Positions 1 to 9,618 of a stretch of DNA of 64,000 nucleotides are shown in pieces. Position 1 is the first letter of the stretch, and each line of letters starts with the position of its first letter. Source of the DNA: JAKOWB01 sp038363005 (GTDB lineage Bacteria; Pseudomonadota; Alphaproteobacteria; Kiloniellales; JACOMY01); the NCBI GenBank assembly GCA_038363005.1, contig JBBQBI010000024.1, positions 25,621 to 89,620 of the forward strand. The letters are read 5' to 3'. The translations under genes and the position numbers were made by a program. Under the pieces are notes generated by a model. The model did not search any database, was not told the DNA's origin, and was given only the letters and a program-made list of their open reading frames with translations.

Positions 1-133
1 CTTGCATTCTGCCCCACCCGCCCCGTCGCCGATTTCCGTCCTGGCCGCCATGGTGCTGGGCCGGCGTCGGCGCGGCAAGGGTGGCCGTGAGTCTGCAGGC
101 GCCGCCGTCCGTCGCACGCGAGCTGCCGCGGCC

Positions 134-937
134 TCAGCCCGCGACCCTGGCCAGGAAGCTGCCGAGCAGGCTGGCGCAGGCCGCGGCATGGCTGGCGATA
201 AGGAAGTGGCCGGCGCCTGGCACCACCGCCGCCTCGGCGTCGGGCAGCGCCCCCTGAAGTGTCTCGGTGATGGCGACCATCGCCGGGTTGGCCAGCGCGC
301 CGCGCACCAGCAGCACCGGCATTGCCAGGCGCGCATAGTCGGCCGGCCTGGCGGCGAAGCCGAAGCAGCAGGGCCAGTCCAGCACATTGGCCGGCGCGGT
401 GGCGCGGCAGTAGTCCTGCACCGCTGGCGGCAACGCGGCGAAGGCGCCGGCGCCACCCCAATAGTCGAGGATCAGGCCGGGTGCCGCCGGATCGCCCGCC
501 GCCACCGCCGCGGCGAAGTCCTGGCTCAAGGTCAGCGCCGCGCCATGCAACGCCGGCTGCCCGTCCAGCAGCAGCGCCAGCGGGTTGGCCTCGAACAGCG
601 CCAGGCTGGCGACCTCGCAACGGCCCGACAGCGCTGTCGCCAACGCCACGGTGCCGCCAAAGGAATGCCCGACCAGATGCACCGGTCCGCCCAGCCGCCG
701 CGCCGCCGCGGCCACCACCGCGACCTCGTGTGCCATGTCACAGTCGGCGGCGCTGCGCGTCTCCGGCGTTTCGCCATAGCCGCGGAGGCTGGTGCCCGCC
801 AGGCGCCAGCGCGGCGGCAGCAGCTTCTGCACGCCGCGCCAGGCCGCCGGCGTGGAGAAGGAGCCGGGCAGGAAGAGCACCGGGGGGCCGCTGCCACTCT
901 CGACGAAGTCGATGCTGGGGATGTCGCTCGTGGCCAT
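134..937 (-). CDS. alpha/beta hydrolase
   Basis: Soluble alpha/beta-hydrolase-fold enzyme of 267 residues; substrate unknown. The nucleophile elbow GHSFGG lies at residues 90-95 (Ser92), an oxyanion-hole type LFLPGSF at 21-27, and a C-terminal GAGHFL supplies the likely catalytic His (about 244). No signal peptide is seen, so it is probably cytoplasmic. The ATG at 937 was preferred over one 63 bases upstream because it is preceded by GGGAGAGCAG, a good ribosome-binding site, and the protein then starts directly at the first beta strand. It stands alone, next to a tRNA gene. Family assignment is firm; an esterase or haloperoxidase-like activity is only inference. Confidence 0.85.
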   Translation of the reverse strand: MATSDIPSIDFVESGSGPPVLFLPGSFSTPAAWRGVQKLLPPRWRLAGTSLRGYGETPETRSAADCDMAHEVAVVAAAARRLGGPVHLVGHSFGGTVALATALSGRCEVASLALFEANPLALLLDGQPALHGAALTLSQDFAAAVAAGDPAAPGLILDYWGGAGAFAALPPAVQDYCRATAPANVLDWPCCFGFAARPADYARLAMPVLLVRGALANPAMVAITETLQGALPDAEAAVVPGAGHFLIASHAAACASLLGSFLARVAG

Positions 938-1021
938 CTGCTCTCCCACATGATCGGACACGCCGAGGCTAGCGGAGTGAGGCCGCACCGGCGCCAGCAA
1001 ATGTCGTCGACCTGGAGAGTT

Positions 1022-1098
<77 letters not shown>

Positions 1099-1272
1099 AC
1101 TTGGGCCTTGGCCGGGCCTGCCGGCCAAGGCGGCGGGACCTTACTTGAAGTGCCGCCGGGGTGCAAAGGGGCTTCTGCCGCCGCGGCGCGGCTTGACCGG
1201 CGGCGGAACGACCGCCACCGTGCCCGCCAGGGCCCGCCTGCACCACCGGCGGGCAAGCGGAGGAGAAACGCC

Positions 1273-1737
1273 ATGGATAGCGCGACGAGATTGACCGGCA
1301 GCTGCCTGTGCGGCGCCGTGCGCTACGAGACACGTGGCGAGTCCTTCCTGGTCAACCACTGCCATTGCCGCAGCTGCCGCAAGAACAACGGCGCGGCGGT
1401 GGTGACCCTGGCGGGCTTCAAGGCCAGCCAGGTCACCTTCAGCGGTGCGCAGCGCAAGATCTACAACTCGTCGCCGGGTGTCGGGCGCGCCTTCTGCGGC
1501 AACTGCGGCACGCCGCTGACCTGGGAGGGCGAGGGCGGCAGCTTGGGGGCGATCGTCGAGCTCCACATCAGCACCTTCGACAAGCCGGAGCGCCTGGTGC
1601 CGAGCGCGCATGCCTTCTACCCCGAGCGCATCGCCTGGTTCGATGTCGCCGATGGCCTGCCGCGCTACAGCGGCTTCGTGGACGGTAGCACGCCGCTGCG
1701 CCATGGCCCGGCGGACGAGGAACTGCCCTCCGGCTGA
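1273..1737 (+). CDS. GFA-family (glutathione-dependent formaldehyde-activating enzyme-like) zinc protein
   Basis: Small cytoplasmic protein of 154 residues. It has the cysteine pattern of the GFA/CENP-V family: CLCGAVRY near the N-terminus, CHCRSCRK around residue 35-42, and FCGNCGTPL around residue 75, together expected to bind two zinc ions. Despite the family name, most members have not been shown to act on formaldehyde, so the function is unknown. The ATG at 1273 has an AGGAG site at the right distance upstream. It is a monocistronic gene convergent with the large STAND/WD40 gene, with only 34 bases between stops. Confidence 0.9.
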   Translation: MDSATRLTGSCLCGAVRYETRGESFLVNHCHCRSCRKNNGAAVVTLAGFKASQVTFSGAQRKIYNSSPGVGRAFCGNCGTPLTWEGEGGSLGAIVELHISTFDKPERLVPSAHAFYPERIAWFDVADGLPRYSGFVDGSTPLRHGPADEELPSG

Positions 1738-1771
1738 ATGGCGGCCGGTCCCGCGGGCTAAACGCGGCCGT

Positions 1772-4700
1772 CTACTGCAACGGCGGGATGAACTTCTCGC
1801 GCTCCTCGTCGGTCAGCTGGCGCGGCACGTCGGTCCTGGCCATGGAAACCAAGTTGGCGCCGGTGAAGACGCGCCACAGGCGGGCGCGGCCGTCGCGGCC
1901 GCCGGTCACCAGCTCGCGCCCGTCGGGGCTGAACTCGGCGTCCAGGATGGAATCGCTGTGGCCCTCCAGGGTGGAGACCAGGACGCCGGTCTTGGTGTCC
2001 CACAGCCGGGCGATCTTGTCGTTCGACACCGTCACGATGTGGTCGCCCTGCGGGCTAAAGGCGATCTTGTTGACCGTGGCCGAGGGCACCGGCAGCACGA
2101 AGAGCTGGCGGCCGGTGGCGATTTCCCACACCCGCGCGGTGCCGTCGCCGCTGGCGGTGGCCAGCAGACGGCCGTCGGGCGAGATGGCGCCGTCCCAGAT
2201 CTCCTTCAGGTGGCCTTCGAAGCTGCGCAGCAGCTCGCCGGTACTGGCGTCCCACAGCTTCGCCGTGCCGTCGGCCGACATGGTGGCAATGGTCTTGCCG
2301 TCGGGCGTGTAGAGCGCCTCGTTCACCCAGCCACTGTGGCCCCTGAGGGTCAGCAGCGCCTGGCCGCTGGTGGTGTCCCAGACGATGGCGGTGTTGTCGT
2401 CCGAGCCGGTGACCAGGCGGGTGTTGTCGACCGGGTCGAAGCGGCCGGAGTTCACCCGGTCGGTATGCCCCTTGAGCAGCGAGATCAGGTCGGCGGTCTT
2501 GCCGTCCCACACCGCCACCTGGCCGGACTGGTCGACGGTGACCAGGCGCTGGCTGTCGGCGCTGAACTGCGCGTCGTAGACCGGGCTGTAGTGCGAGATG
2601 GTGGAGACCTCGTCGAACTTCTCGGTCTCGCGCAGGATCGCCGTGCCGTCGGTGGAGGCGGTGATCAGGCGCTGCCCATCGGGGCTGAAGACGGCGCGGA
2701 TGATGTGCTCGCGGTGGCCGGTCAACAGCCACTCGCGCCGTGCCGTCTGCGCGTCCCAGACCTGCAGGTTGACGTAGCCGCCGCCAATCACCCACTTGCC
2801 GTCGGGGCTGAAACTAACGTCCCAGAACTCGTCTGGCTCGTTCTCGATGGTCAGCAGGCGCTCGCCCGACAGCGGGTTCCAGATGCCGGCGGTACCGTCC
2901 TCCGACACCGTGGCCACGGACTCGCCATGCGGCGCCCAGGTGCCGCCATAGATCGGCGCGGTGTGGCCGTCCAGCCGGGCGATCTCCTTGCCGTCCTTGG
3001 CCGACCAGACCACACCATGGCCGCCCTCGTCGAAGGTGGCGACCCGCTGGCTGTCGGGCGAGAACTCGGCATAGCGGCTCTCGACCTCGTGCGGCAGGCG
3101 GGCGATCTCGTTCCCGCTGTCCAGGTCGTAGAGCACGCCGCCATCCTTGCCGGCCACCACCAGGCGCTTGCCGTCGGGGCTGAAGGCGGCGTGCCAGACG
3201 GCATAGTCGAAGACCTGCACCACGCTCAGCTTGGCACCGCTGGCGGCGTCCCACAGCGCGATCGAGCCGTCGTCGGAGGCGGTGATGATGGCGGTTCCGT
3301 CGGGTGAGAACTCGGCATAGTTCACCCAGCTGCTGTGCTGCTGCAGGCGGAACAGCTCCTGCCCGGTCGCAACGCTCCAGACGATCGCCAGGTGATCGTC
3401 GGAGGCGGTCACCACCTCCTTGCCGTCGGGACTGAAGCGCACCGAGTTGACTCGCTCGGTGTGGCCGACCAGCTCCTGCACCAAGCTGCCGTCGTCGGCC
3501 CGGCTGATCTTCACGCTGCCGTCGATCGCCGAGCTGGCGACCAGCGTGTCGTCGGGCGAGAAGGAGGCCCAGAGCACCTCGGCCTTGTGGAACACCGCCG
3601 CCTGCACGTAGATCGGCACGTCCTCGGTGGCTTCCGCGTCCAGCTTCCAGATCGCCACGGTGTTGTCGTAGCTGGCCGACAGTAGGTGCTTGCCGTCCTT
3701 GCTGAACTCCAGGCGCGTCAGCTCGTTGATGTGGTAGGGCAGGGTGTCGACCCACTTGCCGTCGCTGGTGTTGACCAGCTCCAGCACGCCCTCGTTGCCC
3801 GAGCCGATGGCGAGCAGCTTGCCGTCGGGCGAGAAAGCCACCTCGGTCATCCACTTGGCGCGGCGGCCCATCACCGCCTTGGCCGGGCCGCTGTCGACCG
3901 CCCACAGCCGCGACGTGCCGTCCCAGGCGCCGGTGACCACGCGGTCGGCGTCGTCGGAGAAATCGACCGAGGAGATGATGGCGCCGTTCTGCCGCAGCAC
4001 CGTCAGCGCCTCGCGCGAGTAGACATCCCAGATGCGCACCGTGCGGTCGCGCCCCAGCGTCGCCAGGAAGCGGCTGTCCTTGGAATATTCGAGCTGCCAG
4101 ATGGCGCAGGCGTTCTTGCCTTCCTCGTCAATGTCGCAGCGATGGCCCTCGAGCTCGAACAGCATGCTGCCGGTGTTGGCGTCCCACAGGTAGACGCCGC
4201 CATCCAGGTCGCCGGTGACGATGGTGTCGCCGTCCGGCGCCCAGGCGACGCGGCTGATGCGGTTCTTGCTGCGGCCATAGAGGCCGCGCTGGAAGCTGCC
4301 GTCAGTGGCGTTATAGATCTCCGCGTCGCCGGCACCGTCGCCGAACACGATGCGCTGGCTGTCGGGGCTCCAGGCCATCCACTCGATGCCGTCGGTGTAG
4401 TCGCCGCCGATGGTCTGCCGGATGGCGCCGCCGATCGGATCCCACAGGTAGACGTAGTCGTCGAAGGAGGCGATGCCCAGGGTGGCGCCGTCGGGGCTCC
4501 ACTCGATGTGACCGATGATGTCGGTGGACTTGTCCATCACGCCGACCTGGGTGCCGTTGCGCAGGTCCCAGACCCGCACGGTCTTGTCGTCACCATAGGT
4601 GGCGAGCTTGCTGCCGTCGGGGCTGAAGACGACCTCCCAGACGGTGGACTGGTGGCCGGTGAAGGTGAATTTGTTCTCGCCGGTGGTGGCGTCGAACACC

Positions 4701-7465
4701 CGTGCGGTGCCGTCGTAGCCGCTGGTGGCGACCAGGCTGCCATCGGGCGAGTAGTTGACGTCGACCAGGCCGTCTGTGTGTCCCTTCAGGGTCAGCAGCG
4801 GCACGCCGCTCACCAGGTCCCAGATGCGCGCCGTGCGGTCGTTCGAGCCGGTCACCAGATGCTTGCCGTCAGGACTGACGTCGACGTCGTTGACCGATTC
4901 GTACTGTGAATAGGTGACCAGGCCATTCTGCGCCGCGATGGCGACCTTGAGCGCCGCCTCCGCCTCGTCGACATAGGGGCGCGGCTTGGTGTCGCCCGGC
5001 TTGGGCAGCGCCTCCAGCGCCAGCAGTTCGCCCAGCGTGGCGTTGCCCGAGGTGGTCTGGCGCCGCGATTCCAGCGCCAGGGTCTTGGATTGGAAGGTCA
5101 GCACCTTTTGCAGGTTGCGCTCGGCCTCGGCCAGGGCATCGGTGGCCCGGTCCTCGGCCTTGCGCGCCGCCTCGGCCTCGCGCTCGGCCACCTTCTGCTG
5201 CTCCAGCGCGAAGGTCGCCTGCTTCTCGGCCTCCTGCTGCTGTACCAGCGCATAGGCGGCCTGCTTCTCGGCCTCCTGCTGGCCGGCGATGCCGAAATAG
5301 GCGCCGAAGCCGGCGATCACCGCCAGCACGATGCCGACCAGCGCCACCATCTGGGTGCGCCGCAGCTTGCGCCGGGCCTCCGACTGCTTGGCCGCTTCGC
5401 GCGCGGTTTCCGCCGCCAGCGAGGCGTCGATGTATTCCACCAGCGCGGGATCGAGCTCGTCGCGGCGGACCAGCAGCACCTCGCGCGCCTCGATCAGCCG
5501 CTTGCCGGATGGCAGCAGCTCCTCGGTCGAGCGCTGCTCCGCGATCCAGCGGTCGGAATCGCCAGCGACGCGGACGCGCGCCTGCAGGAACTCGCGATTG
5601 TCGACGATGATCTGGCGTGCCCGCGGCCAGCGCGTCAGCAGCGCCTCGTGTGCGACGCGCAGCACGGTGTCTTCGCCCTCGCCGCCGGTGACCAGCAGGC
5701 GGGCATCGATCATCGCCTTGACCAGCGCCTCGGCGGCCGGCCCGTGAACCGCCAGCCGCTTCAGCACGGTGCGCGCGGTGGCGACACCGTCGTCGCGGTC
5801 CAGCGTGATCAGCGCGCGCAGCAGCCCCGGCAGGGCGTTCTGCACATCGGCCGGCAGCGCCCTGACCACGTCGTCGGCGCGCTTGGCGATGGCGCCTTCC
5901 AGGCCGCCCAGCGCCTCGTAGGCGGCGAAGGACAGGCGGCGGCTGTCCTTGCAGGCGTCGTACAGCTCGTCCAGCACGAAGGACAGCAGCGGCAGCGAGC
6001 CGGGATTGCGCGCCGCGGCCTGCTGCAGCACGTCGTCCAGGCCGCCCTGCTCGGTGCTTTCCTCGAAGTTCAACCCGGCGGCGCGTGCCGGGTTGCGGAT
6101 CATCTGCGCGATCTCGGGGCCCTGTGGCGGCAGCAGGTCGTAGGTGCCGTTGCCGTCCTTCAGGTGCGACAGCACCGGCAGTTCCTGCAGCCGGTGATAG
6201 AAGTCGCTGCGCAGGGTGGCGACGACCCAGACCACACCGCTGCTGGCCAGCGCCTCGATCGCCGCGGCGAAGGCCTGCTGCGTCGCGCTGTCGAAGCGCT
6301 CGTCGGTGAAGAGCTCCTCCAGCTGGTCGATCAGCACCAGCAGGCGGGCCTGTGGCGGGCGCGTCAGCTTCTCCTGCGCCATCAGCTGGTCGGCGGCGCG
6401 CTCCAGGGCGCGGCGAATGGGCGCCATGCCGTTGGTCGGCATGCGGCCCAGCAGGTCGGCCAGGGTCTCCGGCGTGAAATCGCCCTGCGCCAACTCGGGC
6501 AGCGCGCCCTTGCCATAGAGCTTGGTGACCAGCGCCAGCAGCGGATCGGCGGCCTCGGCCGGGCGGAAGGACACATAGCGCCAGAGGCCGATGCCCTCGA
6601 CCGCGCCGGGCGTGGTGATGGCCGGGATCAGGCCGGCGCGCACCAGCGAGGACTTGCCCGACCCCGACATGCCGGTGATCAGCAGGAAGGCGGTGCCGGG
6701 CTCCTGCTGGCCATCCTCGCGGGTGCGTGAGCGGGCGCGCCGCGACAGGCGGTCCTTGGCCTCGGCGATGGCGCGGGTGCGGCCGTGGAAGATCTCGGCA
6801 TGCTCGGTATCGAAGGCGGCCAGGCCGCGGAACGGCGAGCCCTTCAGCCAGGTCGGCGGCTGCAGCCCGGCGCTGCCGATCTGGATGTTCTCCTCGCGCA
6901 GCCGCTCCTCGAACAGCTTGCGCAGGTGCTTCTCCAGCAGGTCCTCGAACTCGTCGAGGCGGGAGAACTGCGAGAAGCCGGCCTTGAAGGAGCCGTCCGG
7001 ATTGAAGAACCAATGCTTCAGATAGTCCGAGAGCTGGTCCCACTGCTGGCTGCGCAGCTGCCGCTCCTCGCGGTTCGACACGTCGAACAGCGGCGGCGCC
7101 GTCTTGCGATAGACCAGGATGTCGGGATGGCCCTTGGTCTGGAAGGCGGCCAGCGCGGTCTCCAGCTCGAAGGCGGTGCCGCTGTCGTAGACAGTGCCGT
7201 CGTCGCGCGTGAAGTCGCCCGGCAGGCGGGTGCCCAGGCGCGACCACAGCACGCAGACCAGGATGTCGGCCTTGGCGGGTTCCGGGATCTGCTGCTGGAA
7301 GGTGGCGGTGGCGCGGACCGGCTCGTGTTCCCAGACGATGGGCTCCAGCGCCAGCACGGCGGCGAATTCGCCCTGCAGCCGCTCCATCACCCGCAGCGCC
7401 ATGCGGCGCTCGTCGCCGACGTCGCCGGGCGACGACAGAAATACTCGCAGCTTCAGCTTGTTCAT
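1772..7465 (-). CDS. DUF4062 / STAND ATPase / transmembrane / 24-repeat WD40 protein
   Basis: Giant protein of 1,897 residues. Residues about 5-190 form a DUF4062-type domain (LRVFLSSPGDVGDER). A STAND-type P-loop NTPase follows from about 209, opening with SPFRGLAAFD; Walker A is GMSGSGKSS (265-273) and Walker B LLVLIDQLEE (375-384). A hydrophobic helix lies at about 706-727, then an Ala/Glu/Gln-rich coiled coil to about 790. From about 856 to the end I count 24 WD40 units, most with the FSPDG strand and a WD or related ending. STAND proteins act as switches in which the repeat domain senses a ligand and the ATPase oligomerises to activate the N-terminal domain. Here that would be a membrane-anchored sensor of defence, signalling or stress; this is inference. 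It lies 71 bases downstream of a lipoprotein lipase gene in the same direction. Confidence 0.9.
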   Translation of the reverse strand: MNKLKLRVFLSSPGDVGDERRMALRVMERLQGEFAAVLALEPIVWEHEPVRATATFQQQIPEPAKADILVCVLWSRLGTRLPGDFTRDDGTVYDSGTAFELETALAAFQTKGHPDILVYRKTAPPLFDVSNREERQLRSQQWDQLSDYLKHWFFNPDGSFKAGFSQFSRLDEFEDLLEKHLRKLFEERLREENIQIGSAGLQPPTWLKGSPFRGLAAFDTEHAEIFHGRTRAIAEAKDRLSRRARSRTREDGQQEPGTAFLLITGMSGSGKSSLVRAGLIPAITTPGAVEGIGLWRYVSFRPAEAADPLLALVTKLYGKGALPELAQGDFTPETLADLLGRMPTNGMAPIRRALERAADQLMAQEKLTRPPQARLLVLIDQLEELFTDERFDSATQQAFAAAIEALASSGVVWVVATLRSDFYHRLQELPVLSHLKDGNGTYDLLPPQGPEIAQMIRNPARAAGLNFEESTEQGGLDDVLQQAAARNPGSLPLLSFVLDELYDACKDSRRLSFAAYEALGGLEGAIAKRADDVVRALPADVQNALPGLLRALITLDRDDGVATARTVLKRLAVHGPAAEALVKAMIDARLLVTGGEGEDTVLRVAHEALLTRWPRARQIIVDNREFLQARVRVAGDSDRWIAEQRSTEELLPSGKRLIEAREVLLVRRDELDPALVEYIDASLAAETAREAAKQSEARRKLRRTQMVALVGIVLAVIAGFGAYFGIAGQQEAEKQAAYALVQQQEAEKQATFALEQQKVAEREAEAARKAEDRATDALAEAERNLQKVLTFQSKTLALESRRQTTSGNATLGELLALEALPKPGDTKPRPYVDEAEAALKVAIAAQNGLVTYSQYESVNDVDVSPDGKHLVTGSNDRTARIWDLVSGVPLLTLKGHTDGLVDVNYSPDGSLVATSGYDGTARVFDATTGENKFTFTGHQSTVWEVVFSPDGSKLATYGDDKTVRVWDLRNGTQVGVMDKSTDIIGHIEWSPDGATLGIASFDDYVYLWDPIGGAIRQTIGGDYTDGIEWMAWSPDSQRIVFGDGAGDAEIYNATDGSFQRGLYGRSKNRISRVAWAPDGDTIVTGDLDGGVYLWDANTGSMLFELEGHRCDIDEEGKNACAIWQLEYSKDSRFLATLGRDRTVRIWDVYSREALTVLRQNGAIISSVDFSDDADRVVTGAWDGTSRLWAVDSGPAKAVMGRRAKWMTEVAFSPDGKLLAIGSGNEGVLELVNTSDGKWVDTLPYHINELTRLEFSKDGKHLLSASYDNTVAIWKLDAEATEDVPIYVQAAVFHKAEVLWASFSPDDTLVASSAIDGSVKISRADDGSLVQELVGHTERVNSVRFSPDGKEVVTASDDHLAIVWSVATGQELFRLQQHSSWVNYAEFSPDGTAIITASDDGSIALWDAASGAKLSVVQVFDYAVWHAAFSPDGKRLVVAGKDGGVLYDLDSGNEIARLPHEVESRYAEFSPDSQRVATFDEGGHGVVWSAKDGKEIARLDGHTAPIYGGTWAPHGESVATVSEDGTAGIWNPLSGERLLTIENEPDEFWDVSFSPDGKWVIGGGYVNLQVWDAQTARREWLLTGHREHIIRAVFSPDGQRLITASTDGTAILRETEKFDEVSTISHYSPVYDAQFSADSQRLVTVDQSGQVAVWDGKTADLISLLKGHTDRVNSGRFDPVDNTRLVTGSDDNTAIVWDTTSGQALLTLRGHSGWVNEALYTPDGKTIATMSADGTAKLWDASTGELLRSFEGHLKEIWDGAISPDGRLLATASGDGTARVWEIATGRQLFVLPVPSATVNKIAFSPQGDHIVTVSNDKIARLWDTKTGVLVSTLEGHSDSILDAEFSPDGRELVTGGRDGRARLWRVFTGANLVSMARTDVPRQLTDEEREKFIPPLQ

Positions 7466-7536
7466 GCTGCCCCGGCCTCTTTGCGCGGAATTTCCCGCCT
7501 GAAGCGGGGAATGCTAGCGAAGCCGGCGCGGCTTGC

Positions 7537-8550
7537 CTACTCCCGCAGCCCGGCCAGGGTCTCGCTGGCCTGGCGGTCGGCACCCGATGGCAGCGGCGCG
7601 TCGGGCGCGGCGATCCAGGCGGCCACGTCGCCGATCACCAGCGCCGCGTTCAGGTCCTTGAACAAAAGGTGCCAGCCGTTTTTATACAGCGCCTGACGCT
7701 GCTGTGCCTTGGCCCCATCGGGCAGGCTTTCCCACAGCTTGAACATGGGATCGGCGGGGACCAGCTCGTCCTTCATGCCATAGAGGAGCAGCGCCGGGCG
7801 CGTCAGTTCGGGCGCGGCGGCCAGCGCCTCGTCCATCAGGTCGGCCAGGCCATGCACCGCGTCGACCCGCGTGTTCTTGATCACCAGCGGGTCGGCGCCC
7901 AGCGCGCGCAGCGCGACGATGTTGTCCGAGGCCTGGATATCCAGGCCGCCGCCGGTCAGCGGGAACCAGGGGATCGAGTAGCTGGCCAGCAGCAGCACCC
8001 AGCGCTGGTAGTAGGGCATGTTGGCGCGGGCCCAGACCGCCGGCGCCGACAGGATGACGCCAGCCAGCGACGCTTCGGGATGGTGCGTCGCCGTCACCAT
8101 GGCGATGGCGCCGCCCATCGACTCCCCCAGCAGGTAGACCGGCCGGCCGGGATAGCGCCCGGCCAGCAGCCGTACCAGGGTGGCGGCGTCGTCGGCGTAG
8201 GCCTGGCTGCCGGCCCAGTAGCCGCGATTCGGCGAATTGCCGAAGCCGCGCTGGTCGTAGGCAAAGGTGGCGATGCCGTCGCCGGCCCAGACCTCAGCGG
8301 CCTCGCCGATGAAGGTCGAGTGGTCGTTGAAGCCGTGCAGCGCCAGGATCACCGCCTTGGGCTCGCCAGCCGGGTCCCAGTGGCGCAGCACCAGCTGGTA
8401 GCCATCGGCGGTCTGGTAGCGCCAGGGGCCGAGCGGCCGCTCCTGGATCGCCGCCTCGGTGACGGTCGGACCGGGCGGTGCCAGCACGGGCGCACAGGCG
8501 GCGAGCCAGGGCAGCAGCAGCATGAGCGTCAGGATCCTACGACGTGGCAT
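7537..8550 (-). CDS. alpha/beta hydrolase lipoprotein (monoacylglycerol lipase-like)
   Basis: 337 residues. The N-terminus has basic residues, a hydrophobic stretch and a lipobox LAAC with Cys19, so this is predicted to be an exported lipoprotein. The serine-lyase-type hydrolase fold is of the lysophospholipase/monoacylglycerol lipase group: LALHGFNDHS carries the oxyanion region, and GESMGG (142-147) the nucleophile Ser144. Family members hydrolyse lipid esters; the actual substrate is unknown. The start overlaps the end of the upstream ABC ATPase gene by 14 bases, implying coupled expression. The STAND/WD40 gene follows downstream. Confidence 0.88.
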   Translation of the reverse strand: MPRRRILTLMLLLPWLAACAPVLAPPGPTVTEAAIQERPLGPWRYQTADGYQLVLRHWDPAGEPKAVILALHGFNDHSTFIGEAAEVWAGDGIATFAYDQRGFGNSPNRGYWAGSQAYADDAATLVRLLAGRYPGRPVYLLGESMGGAIAMVTATHHPEASLAGVILSAPAVWARANMPYYQRWVLLLASYSIPWFPLTGGGLDIQASDNIVALRALGADPLVIKNTRVDAVHGLADLMDEALAAAPELTRPALLLYGMKDELVPADPMFKLWESLPDGAKAQQRQALYKNGWHLLFKDLNAALVIGDVAAWIAAPDAPLPSGADRQASETLAGLRE

Positions 8551-9523
8551 CGCGCGACCCGCGCGTGAGCTGCAGGAAGATGTCTTCCAGGTCGGTCTCG
8601 GTGGTGCGCACGTCGACGATCGACAGCCCCAGCGCGCTGACCGTCTTCAGCACCCCGGCCACCGGGCTTTCGCTGGCGCGATAGCGGAACACCAGGCGCT
8701 GCGGCTCCACCAGCTCGGCGTTGTAACGCGCCAGCGCCGCCGGCACGGCGGCCAGCGGCCGGTCGAGCAGCAGCACCAGCTCCTTGTTGTCCAGCCGGCC
8801 CATCAGCCCGGCGGTGGTGTCGCAGGCGATGACCCGGCCGTGGTTGATGATGGCCAGGCGGTCGCAGAGTTCTTCCGCTTCTTCCAGGTAGTGCGTGGTC
8901 AGCAGGATGGTCACGCCCTGGCGGTTCAGCTCCTGCACCATGGCCCAGAGCTGGCGGCGCAGCTCGACATCGACACCGGCGGTGGGCTCGTCCAGCACCA
9001 GTATCGGCGGGCTGTGCACCATGGCCTTGGCCACCATCAGGCGGCGGCGCATGCCGCCCGACAGCGTCCGGGCATAGGCCTCGGCCTTGTCGGCCAGGCC
9101 CAGCCGCTCGAGGATCTCCATGGTGCGCCGCTCTTTCGGCGGCACGCCATAGAGCCCGGCCTGCAGCTCCAGCAGCATGCGCGGCGTGAAGAAGGGGTCG
9201 ATGTTCAGTTCCTGCGGCACCACGCCGATGGCGGCGCGTGCCTGGCGCGGCTGGCGGTCGATGTCGAGGCCCCAGATCGTCGCCGTGCCCGAGGTCTTCA
9301 GCACCAGCCCGGCCAGGATGTTGATCAGCGTCGACTTGCCGGCGCCATTCGGCCCCAGCAGGCCGAACAGCGAGCCGCGCGGAATGGTCAGGTCGACCGC
9401 CTTCAGCGCGTGCTTCGGCTCGGCCTTGCCGCTCTTGCCATAAACCTTGTCCAGCGCCGTGACTGCCACGGCGGCATCGGGCAGTGCCGGTGTGGCGGCG
9501 GGGCTGAGAACGGCAGGGGTCAT
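8537..9523 (-). CDS. ABC transporter ATP-binding protein (CcmA/NodI-type)
   Basis: 328 residues with a complete ABC nucleotide-binding domain. Walker A is GPNGAGKST, the signature is LSGGMRRRL, Walker B is ILVLDEPTAGVD, and the H-loop His lies in LLTTHYLEEAEELCD. The C-terminal ~90 residues match the extension of drug/polysaccharide export ATPases (NodI/CcmA type). No membrane partner lies nearby, so it is an orphan ATPase here; it probably works with an ABC-2 permease encoded elsewhere. It overlaps the downstream lipase gene by 14 bases. A role in lipid or polysaccharide export is plausible but not shown. Confidence 0.9.
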   Translation of the reverse strand: MTPAVLSPAATPALPDAAVAVTALDKVYGKSGKAEPKHALKAVDLTIPRGSLFGLLGPNGAGKSTLINILAGLVLKTSGTATIWGLDIDRQPRQARAAIGVVPQELNIDPFFTPRMLLELQAGLYGVPPKERRTMEILERLGLADKAEAYARTLSGGMRRRLMVAKAMVHSPPILVLDEPTAGVDVELRRQLWAMVQELNRQGVTILLTTHYLEEAEELCDRLAIINHGRVIACDTTAGLMGRLDNKELVLLLDRPLAAVPAALARYNAELVEPQRLVFRYRASESPVAGVLKTVSALGLSIVDVRTTETDLEDIFLQLTRGSRDATS

Positions 9524-9588
9524 GGTCCAGGCGGGGCGGGATGGGGGAGGCCATGCCTACTCGCTGCTGCCCCTCCTGGCAAGTCGCC

Positions 9589-9618
9589 CCGACCGGCGTC
9601 GCGCCGACCGGCGTCGCG
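9589..9618. repeat. 15-bp tandem duplication
   Basis: Two perfect adjacent copies of CCGACCGGCGTCGCG lie in the intergenic region between the divergent ABC ATPase gene and the small zinc-finger gene. This may be a replication slippage product; no regulatory role can be assigned. Confidence 0.7.

Noticed and set aside
1..133. Possible partial gene at the window start
   Set aside because: Both strands have short open stretches but no motif or start with a convincing ribosome-binding site; nothing can be supported.
1610..3307. A 565-codon open frame on the plus strand
   Set aside because: It runs opposite the WD40 repeats of the STAND gene and repeats with the same period; no domain seen.
1772..4860. 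Regularly spaced repeats that could suggest a CRISPR array
   Set aside because: The periodicity (about 126 bases) reflects WD40 protein repeats; no conserved short repeat with unique spacers and no cas genes.
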